Source: Vombatus ursinus (Eukaryota > Chordata > Mammalia > Diprotodontia > Vombatidae). From it: a DNA stretch of 64,000 bases. Positions 48,601 through 58,899 of this stretch are shown one piece after another. A program made the position numbers and the translations under genes. The notes under the pieces are model-generated. The model did no database searches, was not told where the DNA came from, and saw only the letters and a list, made by a program, of their open reading frames with translations. Position 1 is the stretch's first letter. Each line of letters opens with the position of its first letter. The DNA is taken from the NCBI RefSeq assembly GCF_900497805.2, contig NW_020954570.1:12089940-12153939 (forward strand), given 5' to 3'.

Positions 48601-51600
48601 TTATGGCATGGAAACCAATCAGCAGGCTATTACAATAGTTCAGCCATGAGGTGATGAGAGCCTGGATTAGGGTAGTGGCCACCTCTGAAAAGAGAGTATA
48701 TTTGAGAGACATTACAAAGCTAAAATCAGCAGGCCTTGGCAACATACTGGATATAGAGAGTGAGAGGAATCAAGGATGACACCTAGATTGTCCACCTAGT
48801 TGACTGGGAGGCTGGTGGTACCTTCAGCAGTAATAGCGAAGTGGTTGTTTGTCCTTTGTTCTTGAAGAGGACCCAGACATCCTAGAGGTGATGTCATGAC
48901 GTGCGAGTGAATTGGATTTAAGTGAGGAAGGGCTGTGCAAAATCACAAGCTTTACTTTCTCCTCCAGAGCCATCTGGGTTCAGTGGCTCAGATACACATC
49001 AGGACTGAAGATGGCCCAGGATGCGGTGGGAGACCTTGGCCTTTTCAAGCTAAGGTCTTTAAGATGTCTGGGTTTGACTGTGGTAGTGCCCATTCAGTGA
49101 TTAAAGCTTAATAAAAGAGGCAAACAATGGCCCCAAAACACCCTCAAACTGGGAAGGGAAGACCCTGGGAGTTTTTGGCCAAAACAGAAACAATTCCTGT
49201 CTACATTCACTGAGTCAATCAGGGCCCAAACAATGACCAAGCAGACTTGGAAGACTAACAGGGAAGTTAGAAAGAACTCCATGGGAGCTGAAGAGATCAC
49301 CAGGTGAAATTGTATAGAGGCAATAGAAAAGACACCCCAGGAAGGGGCCTTGAGAGACTCCCCTGATTAGTGGACCTGACATGATGATGATCTAACAAGG
49401 CAGACTGAAGAAGAAGAGGACTGTCATACAGATAGGAGGCAAACCAGGAGAGAGTAGTGTTCCAAAAACCTAGAATGAAAGTATCAAAGAAAACAAGGTA
49501 ATCAGCAGTGTCAGAGGCTACTGAGAGGTCAAGAAGAATGAAGACTGAGAAAAGGCCATTGGATTTGGCAATTAAGAGATCTCTGGTAACTTTAGAGATT
49601 TTTTAGTGGAATGATGAACTCAAAAACTGGATTATATAAGGGAGTAAGAGGAGAGTGAGAGAGAAGAAAAGAGAAACTGGAGGCAGCTATTGTAGAGAAC
49701 CTTTTCAAGAAGTTTAGCCACAAAGGGCAGAAGAGAAATAGGGTAATACTGTGGGATATAAGGATTAAATGAGGATTTTTTGAGGATGGAGACTCAAGGA
49801 GCTCAAGACACATGGGACTCAAGAGGACAGTACAGAGTTGAACAGGTTGACCAAGGGGTCAAAATGGGGAAAAGAGTGTGGCTAGTGTAGGCATATCAAA
49901 GGACTACTTTGCTCCAGTGATAGCCCAGTTGCGATTATGTATCATAAAGTTATATTGGACCCAGTCAGCATGGTTTTTGATTTCCTCCAGCTTCATTCAT
50001 CAGCATAATAGGAACAAAAGCAGTGGAAGGTGAGAGAAATCCGAGACTGGGCTTTGGCAGGACAAGATCTTCTGATAAAGGGGCAAGGGACTTGAGAAGA
50101 ATACAGTGTAGAATTGACCTGACTCATCCACGGGTGAAGATGAAGGGAAAAGAGTATAGTTAGTGTAAGACAGGTGGTCTAGGAAAGACAGGCTAAGGAA
50201 TTGGAGGTTGCTGTGCATACAAAGAGCAGGATTTAGAGTTGCAAGGCAGAGAGTGAGATGGAATGGCAAGACAATGTGATCAGATAAGGGAATTTCATAA
50301 AGTGGTACATGTGTCAGTGATGACAGAAATCAATGGTGTAACCCATCTTTTTGTGTTCCTGAGTTGGAGTGGAGGAGTAGATCATTGGAAATGATATGTT
50401 AAGTAATAAGGAGCTGAGTGTGTTTGATAAAGTAACAATACATGTATTGAAACGTTTTAGTATCAGGGCAGGAGTTGGGGAAGAGAGGAAGACTGAGCCA
50501 GGCACTGAACTCACTGAGGAAGGAAGGAGAGTGTAATGAAGGTCAGTAAACAGTGGGGTGTGAGTGAGAGTACAACCAGTGCCAGGAGTGGCCAGGGAGA
50601 CTGGTTCATCAGGAGGGAGTCAGATTTTAATGAGAACCAGAGGATACTAGCCTCCTAGTTTCCCTGGCTTCCTTCAAGTTTCCGTTAAAGTGCCATCTTC
50701 CGAAAGAAACTTTTCCCAGTCAGCTTTAATCTTAGTGTCTTTCCTCTGTGACTGCCCCAAATTTATCTGTACATGTCTAGTTTGTACCTAGTTGTTTGTT
50801 GTGAGCAAGGACAGCAGCCTTTTACCTTTCTTTGTATCCCCAAGCTCTTTGCACAGTTCCTAGCACATAGTGGCTGCTTAATAAATACTGGTTGACTGGT
50901 TGATTTCCAGGAACTTATTCTCAAATTGAGAAACAAAATTAACAGTGAAGAAATAATTAGGGAGTAATTAAGTACTAAACTGTATAGAATCCTGTCAGCA
51001 ACACAAGAAGGGAATAAGCATTCATATTGCACCTGTGACAGGCACCGTGATAAGCACTTAACAAATATTATCTCATTTGATCCTCACAACAACCCTTTGG
51101 GGTAGGTGATGTTGTTATTACCATTTTTCAGGTTAGAAAACAGGTTAAGTGGCTAGGGTCACATACCCAGGAAATGTCTAAGATCAGATCTGAACTCAGG
51201 TTTTCCTGACTTCAGACCCAGTGCAGTATCCACTGGATCACCTAAATGCCTTAAAATACAGTATATAGTACAATACATTATACTTCTCATATTCTTTTTT
51301 GTAGAATGGTAGCAGAAGAAGAACACCAGGTGGAGTTTATCTGAATCTTCTGAAAAACACACCAAGCATCACTGAGGCACAAATTAAGGTAAAAATTAAA
51401 ATTCTTTGTGTAGATTTCAAGTCTGTCCATTGTATGCTTGACCCTTCCTATCCACATTTAATTCCCACTGTTCCCTCAGACCTGCTGTCTCCTGTCTTTA
51501 TTCCAGTTTTCCTCTCCACTGCCTCTGGAAAACCTAGCAGTCCTCTAAGGTATAGCTCACATCTGCCCCTGCTAAAGCCTTCTTCTGTATTTTATCTTAC

Positions 51601-54600
51601 ACTGAACTCTCCTGAATTACCTTACAGTGCCACGTGTGGTGGCCTCAAGACCACAGGTTCCCCGACCATACCTTACACCTTGGTATTTTGGCAATGAATT
51701 GTTTCCTTGTTCTTTCTTCAGTATTAGTTTCATTTTTGCAACTTGATCCTTGATGTTAAGGGATTGTATCCATTTTTCATATACTTCCAAAGTGGACATC
51801 CTGCTGTGTGCATATTGGGCAAATATTTGTTGTAAGGATGATTTATGGTAAAAAGCTGGGCTTTTTTAGACCAGGCAGAGTGGTATAGTAGAAAAAACCT
51901 CCATTGGGAACCAAAAGACCTGGATTCTAATCCTAGTTCTACCACTTTGTAGCTCTGTCATTTTGGCCAGGTTACTTAGACCTCATCTGAAAAATGGAAA
52001 TAATATGTTACATGGTTATTATAATAATGGTAATAGCTTACAGCTATAGAATGCCTTAAGATTTGATCTTCATGTACATCCTCATCTATAACAGCCTCTG
52101 TAAAACAGGTTATCACATTTTAGAGGAAATAAAAGTCCTGAGACTTGCCCATGATCATATTGAATTCAGATCCTTGCTCTAAGTATTTATCCACTGGATC
52201 ATATTGCTTCTCTGTTGTAAGGAACAAATGAAACTGTACCATATGTGTAAAAGGTGGTGGTATTATTTCTCTTAAAATTCAGTTCTTCCAACCACTTCTA
52301 CTAGTCATTTTTTACTTGATACTAGTAAAGTATTTCCTATTGTAATCAAAGTAAGATATCAAAATTGTTGTAAAGAAAATTTGTTAAATGATTGTGGTAT
52401 TGGAGAATTTGTGCTCCCTGTTTACAGAAATTGGAGCTTGAACCAGGCTATGAGGTATAGCTTTGCTGTGGTGAATTAGCAATTTAAAAGAAGCCTTGAA
52501 TTCCAAGAAGCTTCAGATACTCTTCACCATCCCTATCTTTCTCTTTGTTCCTGAATCCGAGTGGTTTTGTTGTTGTGGGTAGCTTGAAAATTTACGTGGG
52601 TTTTGGGGTGTTTGAAGTGAATTGAGAATATTTGAAAATTAGAGTTCATCCCTCTCAAATCCATGCTGACCTCCCAGTATTTCCAATTTTTCAACCCCAG
52701 CCCCTCTTCTATGTTTTGAGACACATTATCAAAACCACAAAATTGAAAAGACCTCAAAGGTCACCTAATCCAGCCTTTCTTTGGCTGAACAGTAATCTCC
52801 ATGATAGTTGGCTTTGTTTGAAAGACCTTCACTGAACCTACTAACTCTTAACAGTTTGGACAGCTCTGTTTGGAAGTTTTTCTTTACATTGAACCAAAAT
52901 TTGTCTCCTTGCATCTTTTTACACATAGCTCCTAATCTCTTCTGCACTAAACATCCCTAATTCCTATAGCCAGTCTTTACATAGCATGGCTCCCACCATC
53001 CTTACCACTCTCCTGGATACTTAATGTTCTTCATAAAATGTTGTACCCAGAACTATAGATACTACTCCAGATGTGGTCTGACCAGGCTAGGATATGATGG
53101 AACTATTGCCTCCCTCATTTTAAAAAACTGCCTTCCTTAATGGAACCTCAGATCACATTAGTTTATTTAGCTGTCATGTCACATTGTTGACTTGGAATGT
53201 GAAGTCCACTAAACCCCCTGATCTTTTCATGTAAACTGTTGTCTAGCTGTACCTAGCCCATTTTATACTGTTTATTTCCTTAAAGTTTTTTTGGGACATT
53301 GATGCAGGGAGTTCTGAAGGGGGAAACTCCTACTAATGCACCTGCTCTGCAACTTTATAATCTTAAGAAGTTGCCTGGGGCACTGAGAGGTTAGGTGATT
53401 TACTTAGAGATGCACAGCCATCATTGCCCTTTTTTAAAAGGGCGCATATAGGACTTCACATTTATTCCTATTAAGTTTTAGCTTTTAAATTTGGCCTGTA
53501 ATTTTAGTGTAAGATCTTTCTGGATCTTTAATTTATGTCATCTCACATGTTAGTTATCCTCACCTTCATGTCGTTTCCAAATTTGATAAGTATGTTGTCT
53601 ATGCCTTCATTCAAGTCATTGACAAAAGTGTTTAAAAGGATGGCTCCCTGGGACATTTCATTAAAAACTTGAGTCCAAGTTTATATTTTTAATGACTACT
53701 CTTTAAGTCTGATCATTCACCTGGTTCTAAATACACCAAAATATTTTATTACCTTGCCTAGATGTCTCCATCTTGTCCACAAGGATATCATGAGAGACTT
53801 TGTTAAATACTTTGCTGAAATCTAGGTATATTAAGTCTAAGTGTCTTCCCTGATCTACCTGTCCAGTAATCCTGTCAAAAAAGGCAAGTAGGTAAGTTTG
53901 GCATAGCTTGTTCTTGATAAAACCATTTGGCTCTCAGTGATTATCTGCTTCTTCTCTTTTTAAATGTTCACACCATCCCTTTAATATAATACATTTTAAA
54001 AATTTGCTAAAGTCTAAGTCATCTTCACCAGTTTGAAAACTCATGTTTTTGGCCATCTCAAATCTTACCATATGTCTCCCATTCTTCATGTTTTTTCAGG
54101 GATCACTTACAGTGGCTCTCACTAATCCAATTCTTTTAGTACTCCAGGATAGTTCTGGGCCTGGTGACTTTTATTTTATCTTCCTCATTACTATGAATTT
54201 CAACTCCCAGATAATCTTCCCAGTTCCAAAAATAGTTCTTTGAAAAGGTGATGGGCAAAATAAGAGTTGTCCTGACTTCATTGATCTTACTGTTAACCTC
54301 TAGCACAGCTGAAAAAGTTTTAATGGGTCTTTTTGTTGTTGTTTTCTTGCTAGTTTTAGCATTTATCACCACCTTCAATTCATTCTTAGTTTTTAATGTT
54401 TTTGTAATAACTTCAGGTAATGGTTTTTTGTTGTTGGTTTTTTTTTTTAAACAATGAATTTTCTCAATGAAGCATATGTATCTCCCTTATTTATACAAGT
54501 ATATTATTGTAATTTTTCACAGCAATGAAATTTTTCCCTATAATAAGTGTATTTGATCATTGCCACAAGTTTCATTTCAAGGTATAATTGAAAAGATGTC

Positions 54601-55097
54601 TCAGAATGGCAGTGCTGTGTGACTGTTACATATATTGGAATTTCTAAATAACCAAACCTATAGATTACCTCTAGACTTTCATCTTTGTTGATTGGTAATG
54701 TTAAAAAGAGTTTACTTGTCTTTAAATTTTAAATCAATGGTGCTTCCCCCTTTATTTTTCTATTTAGAAATCTATTACTACCAGAAAAATAATATATTTT
54801 AACAAAGTTCATGTGTCTTTTTTAAAGGAAATTTTCTATATTGAAAACCAAAAGGAATATGAAAATAAAAAGGCTGCTAAGAAAAGGAGAATACAAGTCT
54901 TGGGGAAAAAGATGAAGCAGGCTATTAAAGGTCTTAATCTTCAAGAATATGATGATGCATCTCGAGAAACTTTTGCAAGTGACACAAATGAGGCATTGGC
55001 TTCTCTGGATGATTCCCAGGAAGGAAATGGAGAAAGAAAGTTAGATGCAGAAGAAACCTTCGAGATTGATCATTCTCTTGATTTAGAGGTCTTTTAA
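39618..55097 (+). CDS. PHAX: PHAX, phosphorylated adaptor for RNA export, complete
   Basis: PHAX bridges the cap-binding complex on m7G-capped U snRNA and CRM1/RanGTP for nuclear export, and is switched by phosphorylation. Five coding exons (39618-39686, 40941-41545, 44653-44773, 51305-51388, 54828-55097) join in phase with GT/AG junctions to give 382 residues and a TAA stop; human has 394. Visible parts: an acidic Ser cluster ESSEESFSDSDDDS (residues 54-67), the phosphorylation segment; basic nuclear-localisation patches KRKRQK (71-76) and KRKRPIKDR (186-194); a leucine-rich export-like segment LGILGME (124-130); and the RNA-binding domain from about 200 to 310. The shortfall against human lies in the variable N-terminal region around the exon 1/2 junction and in a few small gaps. 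No disabling change was seen. Confidence 0.97.
40941..41545 (+). CDS. PHAX: PHAX coding exon 2 (phosphorylation cluster, NES, NLSs)
   Basis: 605 bases, residues 24-224 plus two bases of Arg225, with acceptor TTTACAG and donor GTAAGT. Begins KVPDGNISFRPFQSS, which diverges from human, and becomes highly conserved from PVSHYR onward. Carries the Ser/Asp phosphorylation cluster, both basic nuclear-localisation patches, the leucine-rich export segment and the KINNIWGAVLQEQ motif. Relative to human there is a short deletion near RESKTEKLDKELDEY, where human has RKESQEHTKDLDKELDEY. Confidence 0.97.
41630..41880 (-). mobile_element. marsupial SINE in PHAX intron 2
   Basis: TAGTTGTTCAGTCTTATCC to 'TGAACCACCTAGCTGCCC', with imperfect GTGTACATATAGTT/GTGTGTATATAGTT flanks. 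It begins about 85 bases after the exon 2 donor. Confidence 0.88.
42165..43035 (+). mobile_element. L2 3' half in PHAX intron 2
   Basis: Translates to a decayed L2 RT C-terminus (LDIKFNISKMEFF and similar), followed by the 3' region. Same strand as PHAX. Confidence 0.8.
43316..43363. mobile_element. 48-bp palindromic hAT remnant
   Basis: CAGGGGTGAGGAACCTGTGGCC faces GGCCATAGGTTCTCCACCCCTTC almost without a spacer, so only the inverted ends of a hAT MITE of the 16891-17014 type remain. Confidence 0.75.
43590..44290 (+). mobile_element. L1 3' end
   Basis: 'CACCCTTTGACCCAGCAATACC', 'AATTGAGGGGATGCTCATCAAT', 'GAAGTGAGCAGAACCAGGAG' and an A-rich tail. Relatively well preserved; the same segment is at 47330-48030. 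Confidence 0.9.
44291..44565 (+). mobile_element. L1 3' UTR of a second subfamily
   Basis: AAGAATGCTACCCACATCC, 'ATTGTTGGACATGGTCAATA' and 'TACATATTTGTTACAAG', like 4780-5055. It ends about 90 bases before PHAX exon 3. Confidence 0.7.
44653..44773 (+). CDS. PHAX: PHAX coding exon 3 (RNA-binding domain)
   Basis: 121 bases; the first base completes Arg225, followed by LQEPKKDLIARVVRIIGNKK and AIELLMETAEVEQNGGLLIM. Differs from human at a single residue (LLIM for LFIM), the most conserved block in the gene, and forms the core of the single-stranded RNA-binding domain. Acceptor TTTTGTAG, donor GTAAGA. Confidence 0.97.
44935..45180 (-). mobile_element. L2 fragment
   Basis: AAATGTTGCAGAGAGGTCGG and GATGAGATTAGAAGCCAG are reversed L2 RT sequence, matching 49500-49650. 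Confidence 0.7.
45190..46875 (-). mobile_element. L1 5' region (5' UTR and ORF1)
   Basis: Colinear with 13.1-14.7 kb: ACTGGCTTCTATTTGGTCTG, 'TTCCATAGCTCTCC', then the 5' UTR phrases, ending CTACTCTATCTTGACTCCTGC (reverse L1 start). A MIR3-type SINE is inserted at 45730-45950. In PHAX intron 3, antisense to the gene. Confidence 0.75.
45730..45950 (-). mobile_element. MIR3-type SINE inserted in L1
   Basis: 'TATTAAGTGCCTACTCTGTG', 'CCATTTTACAGTTGAGGAAAC' and GGGTCACATAGCTGGTAAATG, reversed. Confidence 0.8.
46876..47210 (-). mobile_element. second L1 5'-region fragment
   Basis: TTTGATTTATAAAAATCATTTT, 'CTTCATCTGTTCTAGGAATTTT' and 'CACTGTCACCATTATTGCTC' repeat part of the previous element, so this is another L1 copy. 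Confidence 0.6.
47250..48035 (+). mobile_element. L1 3' end
   Basis: 'CAACCGTTTTGGAGAACAATTT', 'CCCTTTGACCCAGCAATAGC', 'AATGCAGATCAAAGCATACT' and an A-rich tail AATTAAAAATAAATTAATTC. One of the best-kept L1 ends here. Confidence 0.92.
48040..50640 (-). mobile_element. long L2 copy in PHAX intron 3
   Basis: The longest L2 here: from the 3' end TATTAAGTGCTTACTAAATG at 48044 through the RT region to about 50640, with an RTE-type SINE at 48843-49112 inserted. Minus-strand frames show decayed RT sequence, e.g. ALITSWLNYCNSLLIG (48600-48700), the L2 YCNSLL motif. About 2.3 kb without the insert. Confidence 0.88.
48843..49112 (+). mobile_element. RTE-type SINE, copy 2, nested in L2
   Basis: 'TTGTCCTTTGTTCTTGAAGAGG', 'CTCCAGAGCCATCTGGGTTC', 'GATGGCCCAGGATGCGGTGG' and 'CCTTGGCCTTTTCAAGCTAAG'; same family as 32978-33280. 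Confidence 0.75.
50645..50915 (+). mobile_element. L2 3' end
   Basis: TAGTTTCCCTGGCTTCC, 'AGTTTGTACCTAGTTGTTTG', 'CACATAGTGGCTGCTTAATAAA'. Placed head to head with the 48-50.6 kb L2. Confidence 0.85.
51000..51250 (-). mobile_element. MIR3-type SINE
   Basis: CTCATTTGATCCTCACAACAAC, 'GGTTAAGTGGCTAGGGTCACA' reversed; ends about 55 bases before PHAX exon 4. Confidence 0.8.
51305..51388 (+). CDS. PHAX: PHAX coding exon 4
   Basis: Twenty-eight codons in phase 0: NGSRRRTPGGVYLNLLKN then TPSITEAQIK. Human reads NGSRRRTPGGVFLNLLKNTPSISEEQIK. The Arg-rich turn is part of the RNA-binding domain. Acceptor TTTTTTGTAG, donor GTAAAA. Confidence 0.96.
51430..51668 (+). mobile_element. L2-like fragment plus a hAT end
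   Basis: 51430-51610 is a decayed L2 3' segment. 51622-51668 (GTGGCCTCAAGACCACAGG then TTCCCCGACC) matches the right end of the 16891-17014 hAT MITE. Confidence 0.5.
51875..52215. mobile_element. two MIR SINEs, opposite orientation
   Basis: 51875-52000 is forward MIR (CCTGGATTCTAATCCTAGTTC, CATCTGAAAAATGG). 52025-52215 is a reversed MIR (GAGACTTGCCCATGATCATAT). Confidence 0.7.
52730..54420 (-). mobile_element. long CR1/L3 LINE copy in PHAX intron 4
   Basis: Reads in reverse from the 3' end ('TTGGACAGCTCTGTTTGGAAG', rc of the CR1/L3 terminus seen forward at 32150-32465) through GACTTCACATTTATTCCTATT and 'CCTGTCCAGTAATCCTGTCA' to AGTGGCTCTCACTAATCC. Highly decayed; the oldest long element here. 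Confidence 0.75.
54828..55097 (+). CDS. PHAX: PHAX coding exon 5 and stop
   Basis: Ninety codons including TAA: EIFYIENQKEYENKKAAKK, then a basic stretch (RRIQVLGKKMKQ) and an acidic C-terminus ending DHSLDLEVF (human DHSHDLDIF). The acceptor is TTAAAG, an A-rich and rather weak 3' splice site, but phase and homology fix it. Confidence 0.96.
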   Translation, partial: EIFYIENQKEYENKKAAKKRRIQVLGKKMKQAIKGLNLQEYDDASRETFASDTNEALASLDDSQEGNGERKLDAEETFEIDHSLDLEVF

Positions 55098-55630
55098 TAA
55101 CATCTTGAATATCTAGGGGAATAAATTTTTCTAAAAAACATTGAAATTATCCTTTTTATTACACTTTGACTACTTCATTTGTTTGCCTTTGCACATGTTA
55201 CCTGATCAAAAGCATTTGTTTCTGTTTTGAAGAACTCTGTATGTGGAAGATGAACCCAATAGAAATGTTATCTGTTGTTTTTTAAGAAACCTGTCTTGTC
55301 TGGCTAAATAAAAAATGTAAGTGTGTTGAATCATATTTCTTTTATCAGTCTACTGCATGTGATAAACTATAGACAAAAATACTGATGACTTAAGGATAAC
55401 TGATATCTTTTTAACTCAATAAGCTTCTTTTAGGACTTCTTTAAACATTCCAGCTATATTTAAGTTTAGTTTTTTGTTTCCTGAGATCCCTTAGCAACTT
55501 AAAGAAGCTAGAAATTCTTGAATTACAACATTTCTCCTAACTTATGGCTCTCATTCTTTTGTTTTATTTCACCAACCTGATTGCGTGAAAAGTAAAATCA
55601 GTTTTTCAATAAAGTTTTTGTTTACCTTGT
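55098..55630 (+). promoter_or_regulatory. PHAX: PHAX 3' UTR with candidate polyadenylation signals
   Basis: Sequence after the stop is AT-rich and not recognisably repetitive. AATAAA occurs at 55120-55125, 55307-55312 and 55608-55613. The second and third are each followed within about 20 to 40 bases by T- or GT-rich sequence, so either could end a transcript. Which is used cannot be decided from sequence. Confidence 0.55.
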
Positions 55631-56334
55631 TACTTCATTACTCACTTTATTCCAGTAAATGGGGTCAATAGTAGTTACTAAGTTAGATCCATACCTGTAA
55701 GACACATTCAGAAAATTTTTGAATTTGAATTTCAACTTATGTTAATCAGCTTTAGCAGATATCTTTTCTTCTTGAAGGTTCAAAATGAGCCCTTGAAACT
55801 GATGAGAACAAAGTTAACTGGAATTGTAATTTTTGTCTGCAAATCACTTTTAAGAGTATAAAAACTGCAAAAATGTTCAAGAGAAAATGATATACAGCTC
55901 CTTATTTTACAAAGAATTTCTTGAAATACTTCAGTGTTTTAAAGTTGTAGCTAAGTGGGAAGAGGGAAAGATTCTCATAGATTCCTTTTGATTTGTAAAG
56001 TCTGCAAAAATAAAATTTGATTCCTGGTAATTCTTTCTGAGCTTGAAATGACTTTGTACATTTTAAAAAAGTTTCTATTAACTTGACTGTCATCCACAAA
56101 CATGAACATCTCTTCATATGAAGAGACTTTTCTTTTTGGGTGATAACCACTCTCATTACCCATGTCACCTGCTAAAACCCTAGATCCCCAACCTCCAATA
56201 TCCCCCCTCCCCCATTTGTTTCAAATCAGTATGGCTAAACGAGATAAATCCACACACTGACTGTGTATGAAAATTTGTTTCATTCTACACTTCTAGTCCA
56301 TCACCTGTCTGCCAAGAGGTGGGAAACATAAGAT

Positions 56335-56610
56335 GCCTCTTCAGTCTTCTAGAGTCATGACTGGTACGTTAAAGTATCAGAGTTATTTCCCTTTCCTTAT
56401 ACAATATTGTATAATTTTTCCTCTGGTTTTGCTCACTTCTGTTTGTATTAGATTCTACAAGTCCTCTGAGGTTTTTCTGTATCAGTCCCTTTTGTCATTC
56501 CTTAACCTTGTAAAAATATTCCATCACACTCCTCTGCTGTAATTTATTTAGCCATTCCCCATATGACATCAGTTTCTAGTTCTTCACTAAAACAAAATGT
56601 TGAATATATA
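56335..56610 (-). mobile_element. L1 3' fragment
   Basis: 'CTCTGGTTTTGCTCACTTCTG', 'TATTCCATCACACTCCTCTG' and 'ATTTAGCCATTCCCCATATG'. Confidence 0.75.
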
Positions 56611-56619
56611 TTTGTGCCA

Positions 56620-56825
56620 TTACTAACAATAATAGCTAACATCTATATAGTGCCTACTATATTCCAGGCACTGCTAAGTGCTTTACAAATATCTCATTTG
56701 ATCCTCACAACAACCCTGGGAGCAAGGTGCTATTATTATCCCCGTTTTATAAATGAAGAAACAGACAAACAGGGCATGACTTGCCCAGGGTCACAGCTAG
56801 TAAGTGTGAAATACTGCCAACTCAA
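56620..56825 (-). mobile_element. MIR3-type SINE
   Basis: 'GTGCCTACTATATTCCAGGC', 'CTCATTTGATCCTCACAACA' and 'TTGCCCAGGGTCACAGCTAG'. Confidence 0.8.
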
Positions 56826-56879
56826 AAAAGAAGATGATTGTTACATTAGGATAAAAAATTTGATGTAATTGATACAAAT

Positions 56880-57785
56880 GGGGCCATGGAACCTCTAAAA
56901 TAAATGACGGAATCTTGAATCTATGATATGGAATATTATAAAACACTCAAAAGAAAAAGGCAAAGTTGGATCAGTTCCATGGGGTTTGCAATCAGCCACA
57001 AAGCATAGAAGTGATAGTGATGAAAATGGAGTGTATTTTAGCTGTATGAAATGAAGATTACAATCAAAGGTATATTCCTCTTAGTGAAACAGTCAATTAA
57101 ACAAAAGCTTTAAGTTTAAGGCAGTGAAATAAAGTAGAAATGAAATAAATAATGAAATTTTTACTGCAAGTATGATTTCTTTAAAAATTGAGTTTACTTG
57201 CATAATGTTAAAATTACTGGAGCTGTGGCCAGGACAGATGAGCACAATATCCTGAAGTTTTGAAAAAAATAATCAAGGTGGAGACTAACATTTTTAGTGT
57301 CAATGAAACAGACATTCTGGAAGAAGATGACTTCTAGAATGTAAAGATCTAAGAAGGAAAACACTCAATCTAGATGTCAAGTGTCTACAGATTGCACAAC
57401 AATTTTATTGGGAGGTAATACAGAAGCAGTTTTTAAATTAAAACCAAAACTTGTTTGTCAATCTCAAAATTCTCAAGCTAGGAGAGGATACAACTATCAA
57501 TCACTTGCAATTCTTTGATTTTCAAAAAAATTATTGATGACTAAAACTGTTTTCAAAAACTGGTTTTCAAGTTATTTTAGTCCAGTTGCTGAAAAATATT
57601 TCAAGGACAATAGTATCAAGTCATTCAACCAAATATGGACATGTGTTTTACATGATTGCATATATGTAACCTGTATCAAATTGCTTCTTGTCTGAGGGAG
57701 GGAGAAAATTTGGAACTCAAATTTTTTTTTAAATGAATGTAAAAAATTGCCTTTACATGTAACTGGGGGAAAAATACTATTTAAA
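56880..57785 (+). mobile_element. unassigned A-rich stretch ending in an L1 3' UTR
   Basis: 57640-57785 is an L1 3' UTR end (TGTAACCTGTATCAAATTGC, GGGAGAAAATTTGGAACTC). 56880-57640 is not recognised; A-rich, with no protein support. Confidence 0.5.
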
Positions 57786-57786
57786 A

Positions 57787-58160
57787 AGAAAAAGAAAGTC
57801 AGTCAGTCAGTCAGTAAACATTTGTTAATTGCCTATTAAGTGCCAGACACTGTACTACATTGCTGGAGAGACAAAGAAAGGCAAAAGATAGTTGCTGCCT
57901 TTGGGGAGCACACAATTGAGCGGGAAAGAAAACATGCAAACGACTATGTACAAACAAGCTATATACAGTGTAAATTAGAAATAATTTATGGGGGGGGCAC
58001 TAAAATTAAGAGGGAGTAGGAAAGGCTTCCACTTTCTGAGGGAATTTTAACTGGGATTTGAAGGAAGACAGGGATTGGAGACAAGACATAAAGAGGTAGA
58101 ACATTCCATGTGTGAGGGACAGTCAGTGAAAATGCCCGAGCAGGAGATGGAGTATACTGA
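57787..58160 (-). mobile_element. L2 3' end with a (GTCA)n run
   Basis: GTCAGTCAGTCAGTCAGTAA at the boundary, then 'CATTTGTTAATTGCCTATTA' and 'GGGATTTGAAGGAAGACAGG': reversed L2 3' region. Confidence 0.8.
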
Positions 58161-58880
58161 TTTTAGATAATGCCCTGGGTCATCCAACTACATTGTATAA
58201 AAATGTGAGCGTGCAAGTTCAACATGTGGTTAAAGCTCTTTGTACCTATCAACAACATATGCATGAAGATTTATAGAAGGAGATGACAGTTCAGTCTACA
58301 CTGCTAAAATAAATGATAATCATAACATTTTCATCACAAGTGTAGGCTTGCCTTTAGGTACAATATTTAATATTTTTACTGTTTAATTTTGCCCTCTTTA
58401 CTCCATACCATTGTAATAAATGAATCAGAAATATTTTTCTTATCCTTTACTATCATATTGCATTAATAAACAGATAAAAATCATTTTGAAAGTTTTCATT
58501 GTATGTCTCCATTGATCTTGAACCAGTTACTATATTTTATATATAATTATAATTTCAAATGGGGCAAATTATAATAATTCAGCCATTACACAGGATTCAT
58601 TATACTAATTGATACCTAACTATATTTTTGTAAATATCCATTTCACTAGGCTATCACTTTTTTTGGCAAATAATTTGGTAAAACAGTTTCTAATAATTCA
58701 TTTTATTTCTTCATTGGTTGTTAATTAACCTTTTTCATTTTTGATACTGATTTAGTTTCTTAAAATTCAAATTAGCTAATGGTTTATTTTTTTCAAACAA
58801 GCTCCTAATTTTATATATTAACTTTCATTAATGATTTCTTGAAGTATGGTATCCATTTTTTTATTGCAATTTTCAGATGG
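58160..58880. other. AT-rich intergenic stretch, nothing recognised
   Basis: AT-rich sequence downstream of PHAX with no convincing repeat or coding signal. Confidence 0.4.
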
Positions 58881-58899
58881 AAGGATGTTTCTTTGTTTA

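Noticed and set aside
54043-54457. Overlapping hydrophobic frames before PHAX exon 5
   Set aside because: Fall in the decayed CR1/L3 copy; composition is T-rich, not a membrane protein.
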